In this document: in pieces, positions 43,782 to 52,725 of the stretch
How positions within the stretch are numbered: position 1 is the stretch's first letter
How the letters are laid out: every line of letters starts with the position of its first letter
Source of the DNA: Flavobacterium sp. ENC
Lineage (GTDB): Bacteria > Bacteroidota > Bacteroidia > Flavobacteriales > Flavobacteriaceae
Assembly: GCF_020991415.1 (NCBI RefSeq)
Contig: NZ_JAJMOY010000007.1
Span: 62,001-126,000, forward strand
DNA length: 64,000 bases
Reading direction: 5' to 3'
Notes under the pieces: generated by a model
The model's database searches: none
What the model saw: only the letters and a program-made list of their open reading frames with translations
Told to the model about the DNA's origin: nothing
Made by a program: the position numbers and the translations under genes

Positions 43782-44402
43782 TTATGCTTTAATATTCTGA
43801 ATGGCCCATTTGAGCAAAGTGTTTTTTTCTTTGACAAGTCCGAGTTTTTCGATGATATTGCCGCGATGGCCTTCTACGGTTTTTTCGGATAAAAAAAGCA
43901 ATTCGGCAATTTGTTTGCTGGTTTTGAGCTGGGCGACCAGTTCTATGATTTTCCTTTCGGATAAAGTCAGGCGGGCCAGCTTATCATCACTGTCTAACGA
44001 ATCCGATATCAGGTCCTCTTCCAGATAGGCACTTACATAACGATTGCCTTTCTGCACTTCTTCCAGACAGATTTCGAGTTCTTTCTGGGCATGCTCTTTC
44101 AGGATGTAACCAAAAATTCCGTACTCGCTTGCCTTTCTGTAAATGGTGATTTCCTTGTGCATGGTCAGCAGGATGACTTTGGTTTTCAGCCTGCTTTCCT
44201 GTATTTTTTTCGATACATCCAATCCGTCAAGTCCGGGCATATTGATGTCTAAAATGGCAACATCAGGTGTGTGAAGCGTGATTAAATTTAATGCCGAAGT
44301 ACCATTCGAACAAGTATCAATTACCTTATGCCCGTAAGATTCGACAAAACTTTTGGTTCCCTGGAGTGTAAAAGGATGGTCGTCTGCGATTAGTATTCTC
44401 AT
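43782..44402 (-). CDS. NarL/LuxR-type response regulator
   Basis: A 206-residue protein. Receiver 1-120 with acidic pair DD at 7-8, phospho-acceptor D52 in ILDINMPG, Thr in LLTMH and Lys in LKEHAQ. The LuxR-type HTH covers 142-200 (LTLSERKIIELVAQLKTSKQ, then LFLSEKTVEGHRGNII). The gene starts 4 nt inside the end of the TPR-kinase gene (ATGA overlap), so the two form a two-component pair. Confidence 0.92.
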   Translation of the reverse strand: MRILIADDHPFTLQGTKSFVESYGHKVIDTCSNGTSALNLITLHTPDVAILDINMPGLDGLDVSKKIQESRLKTKVILLTMHKEITIYRKASEYGIFGYILKEHAQKELEICLEEVQKGNRYVSAYLEEDLISDSLDSDDKLARLTLSERKIIELVAQLKTSKQIAELLFLSEKTVEGHRGNIIEKLGLVKEKNTLLKWAIQNIKA

Positions 44403-46408
44403 TTTGTTTTTTTTATTTCAACAGTAACAATAGTTCCGTTTTTATCCGATACAATTTTTGCTTCCCCGTTTATGGCCCTGCTGCGTGCTATGATGTTATG
44501 AAGACCAAAGGCAGTACTTCCGGCCAGTTTTTCACCCACATTAAATCCGGTTCCGTTGTCCTTAATTTCAATGAGGAGCTGGTTATCGTTTTCTCTTACC
44601 GTAATTTTTGCGGCAACAGCATTGGCATGTTTTATAATATTGGACAAGGTTTCCTGAATAATACGGTATACCTGCAGTTCATCGGCAGCGGGCAATGAAT
44701 TTTGGTATTCAATTTCTGAAGTGACCATAAAATTATTGACCGACTGTGCTCTTTCTGTCAATTGTTCGATACTGGCTTTTAAACCTATCTTGTCGAACAT
44801 TACAGGATGAAGATTCCGGCTTATAATCCTGATGTCGTTTATAATCGTATCAATTTTTTTATCGGTAGTTTCCGATTTTTGTTCAAATGAATTTTTCAGG
44901 CTCAGTAATTCATGGCTTACGCTATCGTGCAGGTCACTGGCAATTCGTTTTCTTTCTTCCTCGGTTTTCTCCAGCAATTGTTTGGTGTACAGCTGCGAAT
45001 TTTGCTTTTCCTGTTTTAAAATTCTTTGTTTTCTTATCAAAGTCAATGCAAAGGTTAATAAAATAAAGCCAATCAAGCCGGAAACCAATAAGGCAATGGT
45101 GGTATTGTTGTTAACAATCGTTTTTTTCTGTAAAGCGATTTGTTGTTCTTTGGCCCGGGTCTGGTATTTTTTATCAAGCTGGGCCACAATATTGGCCATT
45201 TCTTTGCTGCCCAGACTATCTGTCGCTTCATACATACTATCCTGATACAGCATCGATTTTTCGTAATCCTTTTTATTCATGGCATCATTGTAAAGCACCG
45301 CATACAGGTCCCTGACCCTTGTAAAGTTTTGATTTGCCTTTAGATCCTTAATGGCCTGATGAATCATTTTGGTATTCCGGATCCCTTTGTTTTGCTTGGA
45401 TTCCAGTTCGGCTAACGCTACCCTGTATTCCTGATTGGTAACGGTAGAATTTAGAAATGCTACATCCGGTTTCAGTTCATCCAGTATGATTTTGGCTGCT
45501 TCAACTTTATTCTCATCGGTTAATTTGTGGGAATAATAAATATTGATGGAAACTTTAATAGAAGGATCATTGATTTTGCTTTTTTTGAAAGCCAGGTAAA
45601 CCGAATCTATTAACGGTTTCATCTTGGTATAATTCATGCTTCGGTCGTACAAATTAATTTTACCGTATAAACTAATGAAGATATTGGCTAAGTTTTTCTC
45701 TCTGTGTTTAGCATAATACCGGATTGATTTATTGAAAAATTCTTCTGCTTTATCATAGTCTTTCGAAGCCTGATAAATTTGGGCGATACCCACATATACA
45801 CTACCTTCCCCGGATGCAATATCCATTTTTCTGAAATATTCCAATGCTTTGAATTCACTTTCCAGTGCCAGGTTCAGATTGCCTGACAGGTGATAGCACC
45901 AGGCAATAGTGCGATAACCGTCTGCCTTTAAAAAACAACTTGTATAATCGACTGTTTCAATTGTCGTATTTTTGGTGTACCATTCGATTGCTTTTTTAAA
46001 ATCTCCTTTGTCTGTATAATAATCGCCATAATACATATTGACAAACCAGGTATTTTGCTCCGGAATTTCATTTTTATATTTTTCTAAAAATGCAGTAATG
46101 GTCTGGAAAAGGCGTTGATCGTAAGAACCATAACTTGCCGTATTCCAGGCTGCAGCCTGTAACGTTTTGGCAGCGGTTAGATAGTTTTTTTCTTTTATTT
46201 TTTGGTTGTAATAGGTATATAAAGTAGTCTGGTATTTTGGATTAACAAAGTTGGTGTCGACTTTGATCCAGTCGAAAGTTTTATCTATTTTTTCGACAGC
46301 GGGTTTTTTATAAAGAGTATTGCTTTCCTTTTTTTCATTACAAGCTAAAAAAGACCCTATTATAAGAATCGTCATAAGCAGAAGAGCTCCTTTTTTGTAT
46401 GGAATCAT
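44399..46408 (-). CDS. TPR-containing lipoprotein histidine kinase (HisKA_3 type)
   Basis: A 669-residue protein. Residues 1-23 are a lipoprotein signal with lipobox LAC (C23) in IGSFLACNEKK. TPR repeats run over 85-420 (GDFKKAIEWYTKNT, AEEFFNKSIRYYAKH). A membrane segment (about 437-457, IALLVSGLIGFILLTFALTLI) precedes the kinase core: HisKA_3 motif with H494 in RIASDLHDSVSHELLSL and an ATPase with DNGTGFNV and AFGLHNIIARS. A large periplasmic TPR sensor and a cytoplasmic kinase are typical of Bacteroidota. It is followed by the NarL-type regulator as its target. Confidence 0.93.
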   Translation of the reverse strand: MIPYKKGALLLMTILIIGSFLACNEKKESNTLYKKPAVEKIDKTFDWIKVDTNFVNPKYQTTLYTYYNQKIKEKNYLTAAKTLQAAAWNTASYGSYDQRLFQTITAFLEKYKNEIPEQNTWFVNMYYGDYYTDKGDFKKAIEWYTKNTTIETVDYTSCFLKADGYRTIAWCYHLSGNLNLALESEFKALEYFRKMDIASGEGSVYVGIAQIYQASKDYDKAEEFFNKSIRYYAKHREKNLANIFISLYGKINLYDRSMNYTKMKPLIDSVYLAFKKSKINDPSIKVSINIYYSHKLTDENKVEAAKIILDELKPDVAFLNSTVTNQEYRVALAELESKQNKGIRNTKMIHQAIKDLKANQNFTRVRDLYAVLYNDAMNKKDYEKSMLYQDSMYEATDSLGSKEMANIVAQLDKKYQTRAKEQQIALQKKTIVNNNTTIALLVSGLIGFILLTFALTLIRKQRILKQEKQNSQLYTKQLLEKTEEERKRIASDLHDSVSHELLSLKNSFEQKSETTDKKIDTIINDIRIISRNLHPVMFDKIGLKASIEQLTERAQSVNNFMVTSEIEYQNSLPAADELQVYRIIQETLSNIIKHANAVAAKITVRENDNQLLIEIKDNGTGFNVGEKLAGSTAFGLHNIIARSRAINGEAKIVSDKNGTIVTVEIKKTK

Positions 46409-46424
46409 GGGTATGGATTTTTAA

Positions 46425-46432
46425 CAAAAGTA
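46425..46432 (-). promoter_or_regulatory. Possible -7 box for the TPR-kinase gene
   Basis: CAAAAGTA on the plus strand is TACTTTTG on the minus strand, a match to TAnnTTTG 17 nt before the ATG. No -33 element seen. Confidence 0.4.
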
Positions 46433-46541
46433 TCTTTTTTAATTTGATAAAAAGAAGATTAAAAGAAAATCGGGGGTTACCCCTTATATGATAGTTGCTG
46501 GTATTAATTCACCTTTGTTACTTAATCCAAAAACAAATTGT

Positions 46542-49500
46542 ATGAAACTAAAATTACTCGAAAATCCACTTCCATTTTCCAGGGATAAAAATTACCGGAC
46601 AAAAATTGCCGGTCTTTTTTTCTTTATAATGATTGGTTTTACTTCGGCTAAAGCACAATACACTGCGATACCGGATGTCGCTTTTGAACAGAAACTGATT
46701 GATATGGGTTTTGATTCCGGCGCCATTGACGGACAAATAGCAACAGAAGTTATTGCCAATATTACGAGTTTAAACATGCAGGGCGGAAACATTAAAGACC
46801 TGACAGGAATTAAGGATTTCACAAACCTTCAGGAACTTATCCTGAATTACCAGAAGCTTACTACGCTGGATCTGTCAGGAATGACAAATCTGCATGTCGT
46901 GCAACTCTACGGCAATGTTCTTACCAGTCTTAATCTGAATGGCTTGTCTAATCTGGAGATCCTTTACTGCGGATCGAATCAATTAACCACTTTGGACCTG
47001 ACCGGATTAACTAACCTGAACGTTCTTTCCTGTGGACAAAATCAACTGACTTCACTGGATGTAAACGGATTGACTAAATTAGAAACGTTTCAATGTAATG
47101 AAAACAAAATAACGAGCCTGGATGTAAGCGGGCTGACCAATCTGACGAGTTTAAATGTTGGCGTGAATAAATTGACGACACTGGACGTATCGGCCTTAAC
47201 GAAAGTAACCGATTTGGCCTGTTATCAAAATCAGCTGACCAATTTGAATGTAGGTGGCTTAACCGCTTTGACAAATCTAAATTGTTCGGGGAATAATTTA
47301 ACGGTACTGGATGTTACCCAGGCACCTGCTTTGCAATACTTTTTTTGCACCGAAAATCCTTCCCTGACGTGTATTATAGTCAATGATGTTGCCAATGCTG
47401 CTACAAATACAGCCAATGATAATTGGGGTAAAGATGCAACGGCAAATTATTCGCTGACCTGCAGTCCTTACGCAGCCGCGAACCAGTCTTTTTGTGCGGG
47501 TGCTACGGTAGCGAATCTTGCTGCTTCAGGTACTGCGGTTAAATGGTACGCGGACGCAACAGGCGGAGCTGCACTGGATCCCGCTACGGCTTTGGTGTCC
47601 GGAAATTATTATGCTTCCCAAATTACGAACGGAACCGAAAGTGACAGAACTTCAGTTGCCGTGATTGTAAACACAACACCGCTGCCTTCAAGAGATATGA
47701 ATGTCAATGGTACTTTGTGCCGGCCTTCGACTTATGGAATACTGGCCTCAAAGTTTAATAATCCTGGTGCGATAAAAATTTATGCATCCGCTACAAGTAC
47801 CACTCCGCTTGATAGTTCACTTGAAATTACAGCGGGCAGTTTTTTAACGCTGTACATCACACAAACGATTAACGGTTGTGAAAGTGCCCGATTAACAGAT
47901 TCTCAAACCTTTGTAAATCCAAATTATGAGCCTACGGTAACAGATCAGACCTTTTGTGCCAGAACTTTGCCAACAATTGCCAATCTGGTAGTAACTCCTA
48001 CGGGTGGCGGCAGCAACATTAAATGGTACCTGTCTCCGGCGAGTGTTACGCCTTTGCTAAGCACAAGAGCGTTAGCCACGCGTGATTATTACGTGACGCA
48101 GACGGCTTATCCTTGCGGGGAAAGTCCGAGGAAAAAAGTTCATGTAACTTTAAGTCAGGATGAAGAAAGTTATATCTATACCTGCGGAAGTTATACCTGG
48201 CCTTTAAATGGTGAAACGTATACAGAATCAGAGGAGGTAACTTATGATGATGGTTGTACGATTCATTACTTGTACCTGACGATAGCTCCGGTTGATGTTC
48301 CTGTTATACATTCGCAATTTAGACTTACCGGTGCTACTATTGCCGATATTACCGTTATTCAGGGACAAGAGGTTCAGTTTTATGCCGATGCTGCAGGCGG
48401 AGCGCCTCTGGCAGGCACTACGGTTTTGGAAAACAAAACGTATTACGCTTCTCAAAAACAAACTTTTTACGATACCAATTCACAGTGCGAAAGCGACAGA
48501 ATTGCCGTAGACATTACATTGGGTACGATGCCGGAAGGGTATACGTTTATTGCAGACGAACGTTTTGAACAAAAATTAATCAATCTGGGCTATGATGATG
48601 TGATCGATAATAAGGTGCTTACGGCTAATATTGATACGGTTACCGATTTAAATCTGGTGGCTCTTTCTATTAAGGACTTAACAGGGATCAAAGGGTTTAA
48701 AAGTTTAAAGACTGTGGATTTAATTTATAATTCTATTACCAATCTGGATGTAAGCGGGATGACGGCTTTAGAAAATATTGGTGCATACGGAAATTATTTG
48801 AGTACGGTAAATCTGAACGGATTGGTGAGTCTGAAAGAAATCAATTTTGGTAATTCATCCTTAAAAGCTTTAGATCTGTCCGGATTGACTGCTTTGGAAA
48901 AAATAGAAGTAAGCGGACCACTGACCAATCTGGATTTAAGCGATCAGGTTAATTTAATTGATTTAAATTGCCGATACACTAAAATTACCGGTTTGAATTT
49001 AAAAAACAAACCGAATCTGCTTTATTTGAATGCTACACAGATCGATAACCTGACGTGTATTACCGTAGATGATGTTGCCGCTGCTAATGCCAATACCAAC
49101 TGGTCAAAAGATGCGGGAGCCAATTATTCAGAAGGGACTGCCAATGTTACTACAGCAGCTGTTTGTGACAGTTATACCTGGGCTCTTAATAATGTTACCT
49201 ACACAAAATCAGGAACATACAGGGTGGTAAGTGAATGTCTTACGGAAGAACTGAATTTGACTGTTCATCCAACGGTTGTGATTGATAAAACGATTACTGC
49301 CTGTGGAAGTTACACCTGGGATTATAACGGACAAACCTATACGGAATCGGGTATTTATATACCTCAAGGGGCAACACCCTGTGAATCGGCTACGCTGAAC
49401 TTAACGATTACGCCATCTGTAGTGCCTGCCTTTACAGCCGTTGATGCTATTTGCCAGGGAACCGTTTTAGCAGATCTGCCAACGGTTTCGAATAACGGAA

Positions 49501-50762
49501 TTACAGGAACCTGGTCTCCGGCACTAAACAATCAGGCGACAACTACCTATACTTTTGTACCGGAATTGAACGCTTGTGCAACACAAACCACTTTGGAAAT
49601 TGTAGTTACTCCGGTCGTAACCACCAGTAAAACGGTTACTGCCTGCGGAAGTTATGTTTGGGATTATAACGGTCAGACGTATACCGAAACGGGTTTTTAT
49701 ACCGTTTCAGGAGCGACAGCATGTGAATCAGGAACATTAGACTTAACGATTACGCCATTGGTAGTACCAACTTTCACAACCATAGCCGCTATTTGCCAGG
49801 GAACCGTTTTAGCTGATCTACCAACGATTTCAAATAACGGAATTACAGGAACCTGGTCTCCGGCACTAAACAATCAGGCTACAACAACGTACACTTTTGT
49901 ACCGGAACTGAATGCTTGTGCTACACAAACTACTTTGGAAATTGTAGTTACTCCGGCCGTAGTGATCAGTAAAACTATTACTGCCTGCGGAAGTTATGTT
50001 TGGGATTATAATGGACTGAAGTATACGGAATCAGGTACTTATTCAGTTGCAGGTGCAACAGCTTGTGAGTCTGCTACCCTGAACTTAACGATTACACCAC
50101 TGGCAGTACCAACTTTCACAGCCATAGCTGCTATTTGCCAGGGAGCTGTTTTAGAAGCTCTGCCGTCTGTTTCTAATAACGGAATTACAGGAACCTGGTC
50201 TCCGGCACTAAACAATCAGGCTACCACAACCTATACTTTTGTACCGGAACTGAATGCTTGTGCTGTGCAAACTACTTTGGAAATTGTGATTAACCCTGCG
50301 ATTGATGCATCAGTTGACTATAGCAACGGAATTTTATCATCGAATATGCCAAATGCAGCCTATCAGTGGATCGACTGTGCGAATAATAATGCTATAATTC
50401 CGGGAGCGGTAAATCAAACCTATACTCCTGCAACATCCGGTACGTACAGTGTTGTTGTTACGTCAGGAAGCTGTTCCGCAACTTCGGATTGTATAAAGGT
50501 TACTACATTAGGAAGACCTGATTTTGAGGCGATTTCTGACTTAAGAATCTATCCAAATCCTTCTCATGATGTCTTTAACATCCAAATTGGAAGTACTGCC
50601 AAAGTTGACGTGTATGACAATTTAGGAAAACAAATAAGAAGTGAAAACGTTAGCGAGGGAACTTCAAAACTGGATCTGAGTGAATACCCAACAGGAATGT
50701 ATTTTCTAAAAATAACGAATGAAAACAATGAGGTAAAAACAGTTAAAGTGCTTAAGAATTAG
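46542..50762 (+). CDS. Large LRR and Ig-like T9SS surface protein with tandem repeats
   Basis: A 1,406-residue protein from the ATG at 46542 (MKLKLLENPLPFSRDKNYR). The signal peptide ends about residue 40 (ITSLN follows later). Two LRR blocks occur at about 45-290 and 660-840 (LTNLTSLNV, LTTLDLSG). Between and after them are Ig-like modules and a recurring motif, C-G-S-Y-x-W. Three near-identical 342-nt units lie at 49281-50306 (listed separately). The C-terminus is a T9SS type A sorting domain (YPNPSHDVFNIQIG, YPTGMYFLKITN, KTVKVLKN). It is expected on the cell surface as an adhesin or binding protein. A terminator follows. Repeat number could vary between strains by unequal recombination. 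Confidence 0.93.
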   Translation: MKLKLLENPLPFSRDKNYRTKIAGLFFFIMIGFTSAKAQYTAIPDVAFEQKLIDMGFDSGAIDGQIATEVIANITSLNMQGGNIKDLTGIKDFTNLQELILNYQKLTTLDLSGMTNLHVVQLYGNVLTSLNLNGLSNLEILYCGSNQLTTLDLTGLTNLNVLSCGQNQLTSLDVNGLTKLETFQCNENKITSLDVSGLTNLTSLNVGVNKLTTLDVSALTKVTDLACYQNQLTNLNVGGLTALTNLNCSGNNLTVLDVTQAPALQYFFCTENPSLTCIIVNDVANAATNTANDNWGKDATANYSLTCSPYAAANQSFCAGATVANLAASGTAVKWYADATGGAALDPATALVSGNYYASQITNGTESDRTSVAVIVNTTPLPSRDMNVNGTLCRPSTYGILASKFNNPGAIKIYASATSTTPLDSSLEITAGSFLTLYITQTINGCESARLTDSQTFVNPNYEPTVTDQTFCARTLPTIANLVVTPTGGGSNIKWYLSPASVTPLLSTRALATRDYYVTQTAYPCGESPRKKVHVTLSQDEESYIYTCGSYTWPLNGETYTESEEVTYDDGCTIHYLYLTIAPVDVPVIHSQFRLTGATIADITVIQGQEVQFYADAAGGAPLAGTTVLENKTYYASQKQTFYDTNSQCESDRIAVDITLGTMPEGYTFIADERFEQKLINLGYDDVIDNKVLTANIDTVTDLNLVALSIKDLTGIKGFKSLKTVDLIYNSITNLDVSGMTALENIGAYGNYLSTVNLNGLVSLKEINFGNSSLKALDLSGLTALEKIEVSGPLTNLDLSDQVNLIDLNCRYTKITGLNLKNKPNLLYLNATQIDNLTCITVDDVAAANANTNWSKDAGANYSEGTANVTTAAVCDSYTWALNNVTYTKSGTYRVVSECLTEELNLTVHPTVVIDKTITACGSYTWDYNGQTYTESGIYIPQGATPCESATLNLTITPSVVPAFTAVDAICQGTVLADLPTVSNNGITGTWSPALNNQATTTYTFVPELNACATQTTLEIVVTPVVTTSKTVTACGSYVWDYNGQTYTETGFYTVSGATACESGTLDLTITPLVVPTFTTIAAICQGTVLADLPTISNNGITGTWSPALNNQATTTYTFVPELNACATQTTLEIVVTPAVVISKTITACGSYVWDYNGLKYTESGTYSVAGATACESATLNLTITPLAVPTFTAIAAICQGAVLEALPSVSNNGITGTWSPALNNQATTTYTFVPELNACAVQTTLEIVINPAIDASVDYSNGILSSNMPNAAYQWIDCANNNAIIPGAVNQTYTPATSGTYSVVVTSGSCSATSDCIKVTTLGRPDFEAISDLRIYPNPSHDVFNIQIGSTAKVDVYDNLGKQIRSENVSEGTSKLDLSEYPTGMYFLKITNENNEVKTVKVLKN
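49281..50306 (+). repeat. Three tandem units of 342 nt (114 codons) in the LRR surface gene
   Basis: Anchor positions of the same motif (ACTGCCTG...GGAAGTTA) are at 49296, 49638 and 49980, exactly 342 nt apart. Each unit encodes CGSY-W-DYNG, then ICQG-VL and GITGTWSPALNNQATTTYTF. The three differ by few bases. Shorter, diverged copies of the CGSYTW motif occur upstream at about 48180 and 49160. Confidence 0.85.
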
Positions 50763-50814
50763 ACGCTGCCTGAGTCATTTTTAAAACGGACTTTTTTTTG
50801 AGAATTATTAAAAC

Positions 50815-50838
50815 GCCAGTGAACCTAGTTTCACTGGC
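50815..50838 (+). terminator. Rho-independent terminator after the LRR surface gene
   Basis: GCCAGTGAA (50815-50823) and TTCACTGGC (50830-50838) form an exact 9-bp stem with a 6-nt loop, then TTTTTTT. Confidence 0.85.
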
Positions 50839-50945
50839 TTTTTTTATTGTTTGTTTTCCAGGTATTAGATAAGGATTGGTTTGTTTTTTTCGATTTTGAA
50901 AATAATAAGTATTTTTTTCTGCAAATCAAAAATACAACTGCCTTA

Positions 50946-52238
50946 TTATATTTTCAATGAATCGTACTGCAAATCTATTAATACCGCCTCTGATAGTGCG
51001 GTCTCTGAATTCTGCTCAACGGGAAGGAAAATTTCAAAAGTGGTTCCTTTGTTCAGAATACCTTTCGCATGGATAATCCCGTTATGGTTATCAACGATTT
51101 TCTTTACAATGGCAAGACCTATTCCGGTACCTGAATATTCGTGACTGTGATGCAGCCTTTGGAACATTACAAAAATAAGTTCGTTAAATTCAGCTTCAAA
51201 ACCAATTCCGTTGTCTTTAAAAGTAAGGTTCCAGTAATCGCATTTTTGGGGCTGAAAATTCTGGTCGCGAAGTTTTGAATCATCATGTGCAATAATAGTG
51301 GTTTCTATGGTAATGTGCGGCGGCAAATCAGGATGTGAAAATTTAAGGGCATTGCTGATCAGGTTATAAATAAGCTGACGGAACTGAAAGATGACCACAT
51401 TTACCGGTAAAAGCTGGCCGACGATAGCGATGGTGGCTTTCTTTTCCTGAATGGTATCTTTCAGGTCTGATTTTACATCTTCGATGATCATTTTCAGATC
51501 ACTTATTTCGTATTCACGTTCAATGCTGTTTACACGGGAAAAAGCCAGTAAATCCTCTATAAGCTGTCTCATTCTGGTTGCCGAAACATGTATGCGTTCC
51601 ATATTGTTTTTTCCGGCCTGCGTCATGCCCTGCATTTCATTCTCCATAATGATGGAGATGAACGTCTGAATTTTACGCAGGGGTTCCTGGAGGTCATGAC
51701 TGGAGATAAAATTAAAGGCAAGGAGCTCTTTGTTGGCATTAATTAATTCGATAGCCCGTTTTTCTTTTTCAGCATTTTGAAACACCAGTTCTTTGTTTGC
51801 AATAAGAAGTGCTGCGGTCTGTATTTTTAATTTTTCAAGGATTTCTTTTTTTTCCTGACTTTCTTCCGCTTCTTTTAATCCCCTGATTACTTTTTGAGAC
51901 AAAGTAAGCAGGTTGTTTTTTGAAACAAAATCAGTTACGCCTTCTTTTAAAAGCAGAACCGCATTCTCTTCGCCAATAGTGCCTGAAACGATAATAAAAG
52001 GGATATTAAGGTTCTTACTTTTCAGCATGCGAAATGCCGAAGCGGCATCAAATGAAGGCATGGAGTAATCGGATAAAATAATATCCGGAGCGAAAACATC
52101 AAGAGATTCCTCAAACATTTTCCGGGTTTCAACGGTTTTTTGCACAAAGCTGATTCCAGATTTGTGCAGCTGCCTTATTATTAAGTCGGCATCCGTAACA
52201 TTGTCTTCCAGTATTAATATTTTTATTTCTTTTTTCAT
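50946..52238 (-). CDS. Receiver-kinase hybrid with coiled-coil linker
   Basis: A 430-residue protein with an unusual order: receiver first (residues 1-120, phospho-acceptor D57 in IILSDYSMP, acidic pair ED at 11-12), then a coiled-coil linker (about 125-178) containing ANKELVFQNAEKEKRAIEL, the same 21-residue unit that repeats in the kinase at 52726. The kinase core follows: H181 in SSHDLQEPLRKI, then LISNALKFSHP, DNGIGFEA and GTGIGLAIVKK. It has no membrane segments. It is the last gene of a three-gene operon with 52275 (36 nt) and 52726. Confidence 0.93.
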   Translation of the reverse strand: MKKEIKILILEDNVTDADLIIRQLHKSGISFVQKTVETRKMFEESLDVFAPDIILSDYSMPSFDAASAFRMLKSKNLNIPFIIVSGTIGEENAVLLLKEGVTDFVSKNNLLTLSQKVIRGLKEAEESQEKKEILEKLKIQTAALLIANKELVFQNAEKEKRAIELINANKELLAFNFISSHDLQEPLRKIQTFISIIMENEMQGMTQAGKNNMERIHVSATRMRQLIEDLLAFSRVNSIEREYEISDLKMIIEDVKSDLKDTIQEKKATIAIVGQLLPVNVVIFQFRQLIYNLISNALKFSHPDLPPHITIETTIIAHDDSKLRDQNFQPQKCDYWNLTFKDNGIGFEAEFNELIFVMFQRLHHSHEYSGTGIGLAIVKKIVDNHNGIIHAKGILNKGTTFEIFLPVEQNSETALSEAVLIDLQYDSLKI

Positions 52239-52274
52239 TTTACTTTAAAATGTTTATAAAGAGTAGCTGCTGTT

Positions 52275-52715
52275 TTATAAGGAAGGCTGACTTAATATCA
52301 TCCAGTACATTCCCATTTCTTTAATAGCATTGAAAAAGTTGTTACTGTCTACAGGTTTTACAATATAACTGTTCGCCCCGAGGTCATAACATTTGGCGAT
52401 ATCCGGATCTTCCTGGGAAGAGGTAAGGATCACGACCGGAATTGATTTAAAGTCAGGATCACCTTTGATTTTTTCGAGCACCTGCATTCCCGAAACCTTT
52501 GGCATTTTAAGGTCCAGAAGAAATAACTTCGGATGTGAATTGGGATTTCTCCCGGCATACAAACCGCGGCAATAAATAAAATCAAGGGCTTCAGCGCCAT
52601 CTTTTACATGCAGCAATTTATTGGTAAAACCACTTTTGGTGAGTGCACGAATGGTTAGCATTGCGTCATCAGCACTGTCTTCGGCAAATAATATTTCAAT
52701 GTTATCGTAATTCAT
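52275..52715 (-). CDS. Rcp1-type single-domain receiver
   Basis: A 146-residue receiver resembling the response regulators of phytochrome-like kinases: acidic pair ED at 12-13, phospho-acceptor D68 in LFLLDLKMPKVSG, switch in VILTSSQEDPDI and Lys in IVKPVD. There is no output domain. It sits between two kinases, both with the SHDL-type H-box, and probably mediates between them. Confidence 0.92.
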   Translation of the reverse strand: MNYDNIEILFAEDSADDAMLTIRALTKSGFTNKLLHVKDGAEALDFIYCRGLYAGRNPNSHPKLFLLDLKMPKVSGMQVLEKIKGDPDFKSIPVVILTSSQEDPDIAKCYDLGANSYIVKPVDSNNFFNAIKEMGMYWMILSQPSL

Positions 52716-52725
52716 TTTGTATGTT

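Noticed and set aside
49281..50306. Tandem repeats considered as a CRISPR array
   Set aside because: Units are 342 nt, in frame and coding, without spacers.
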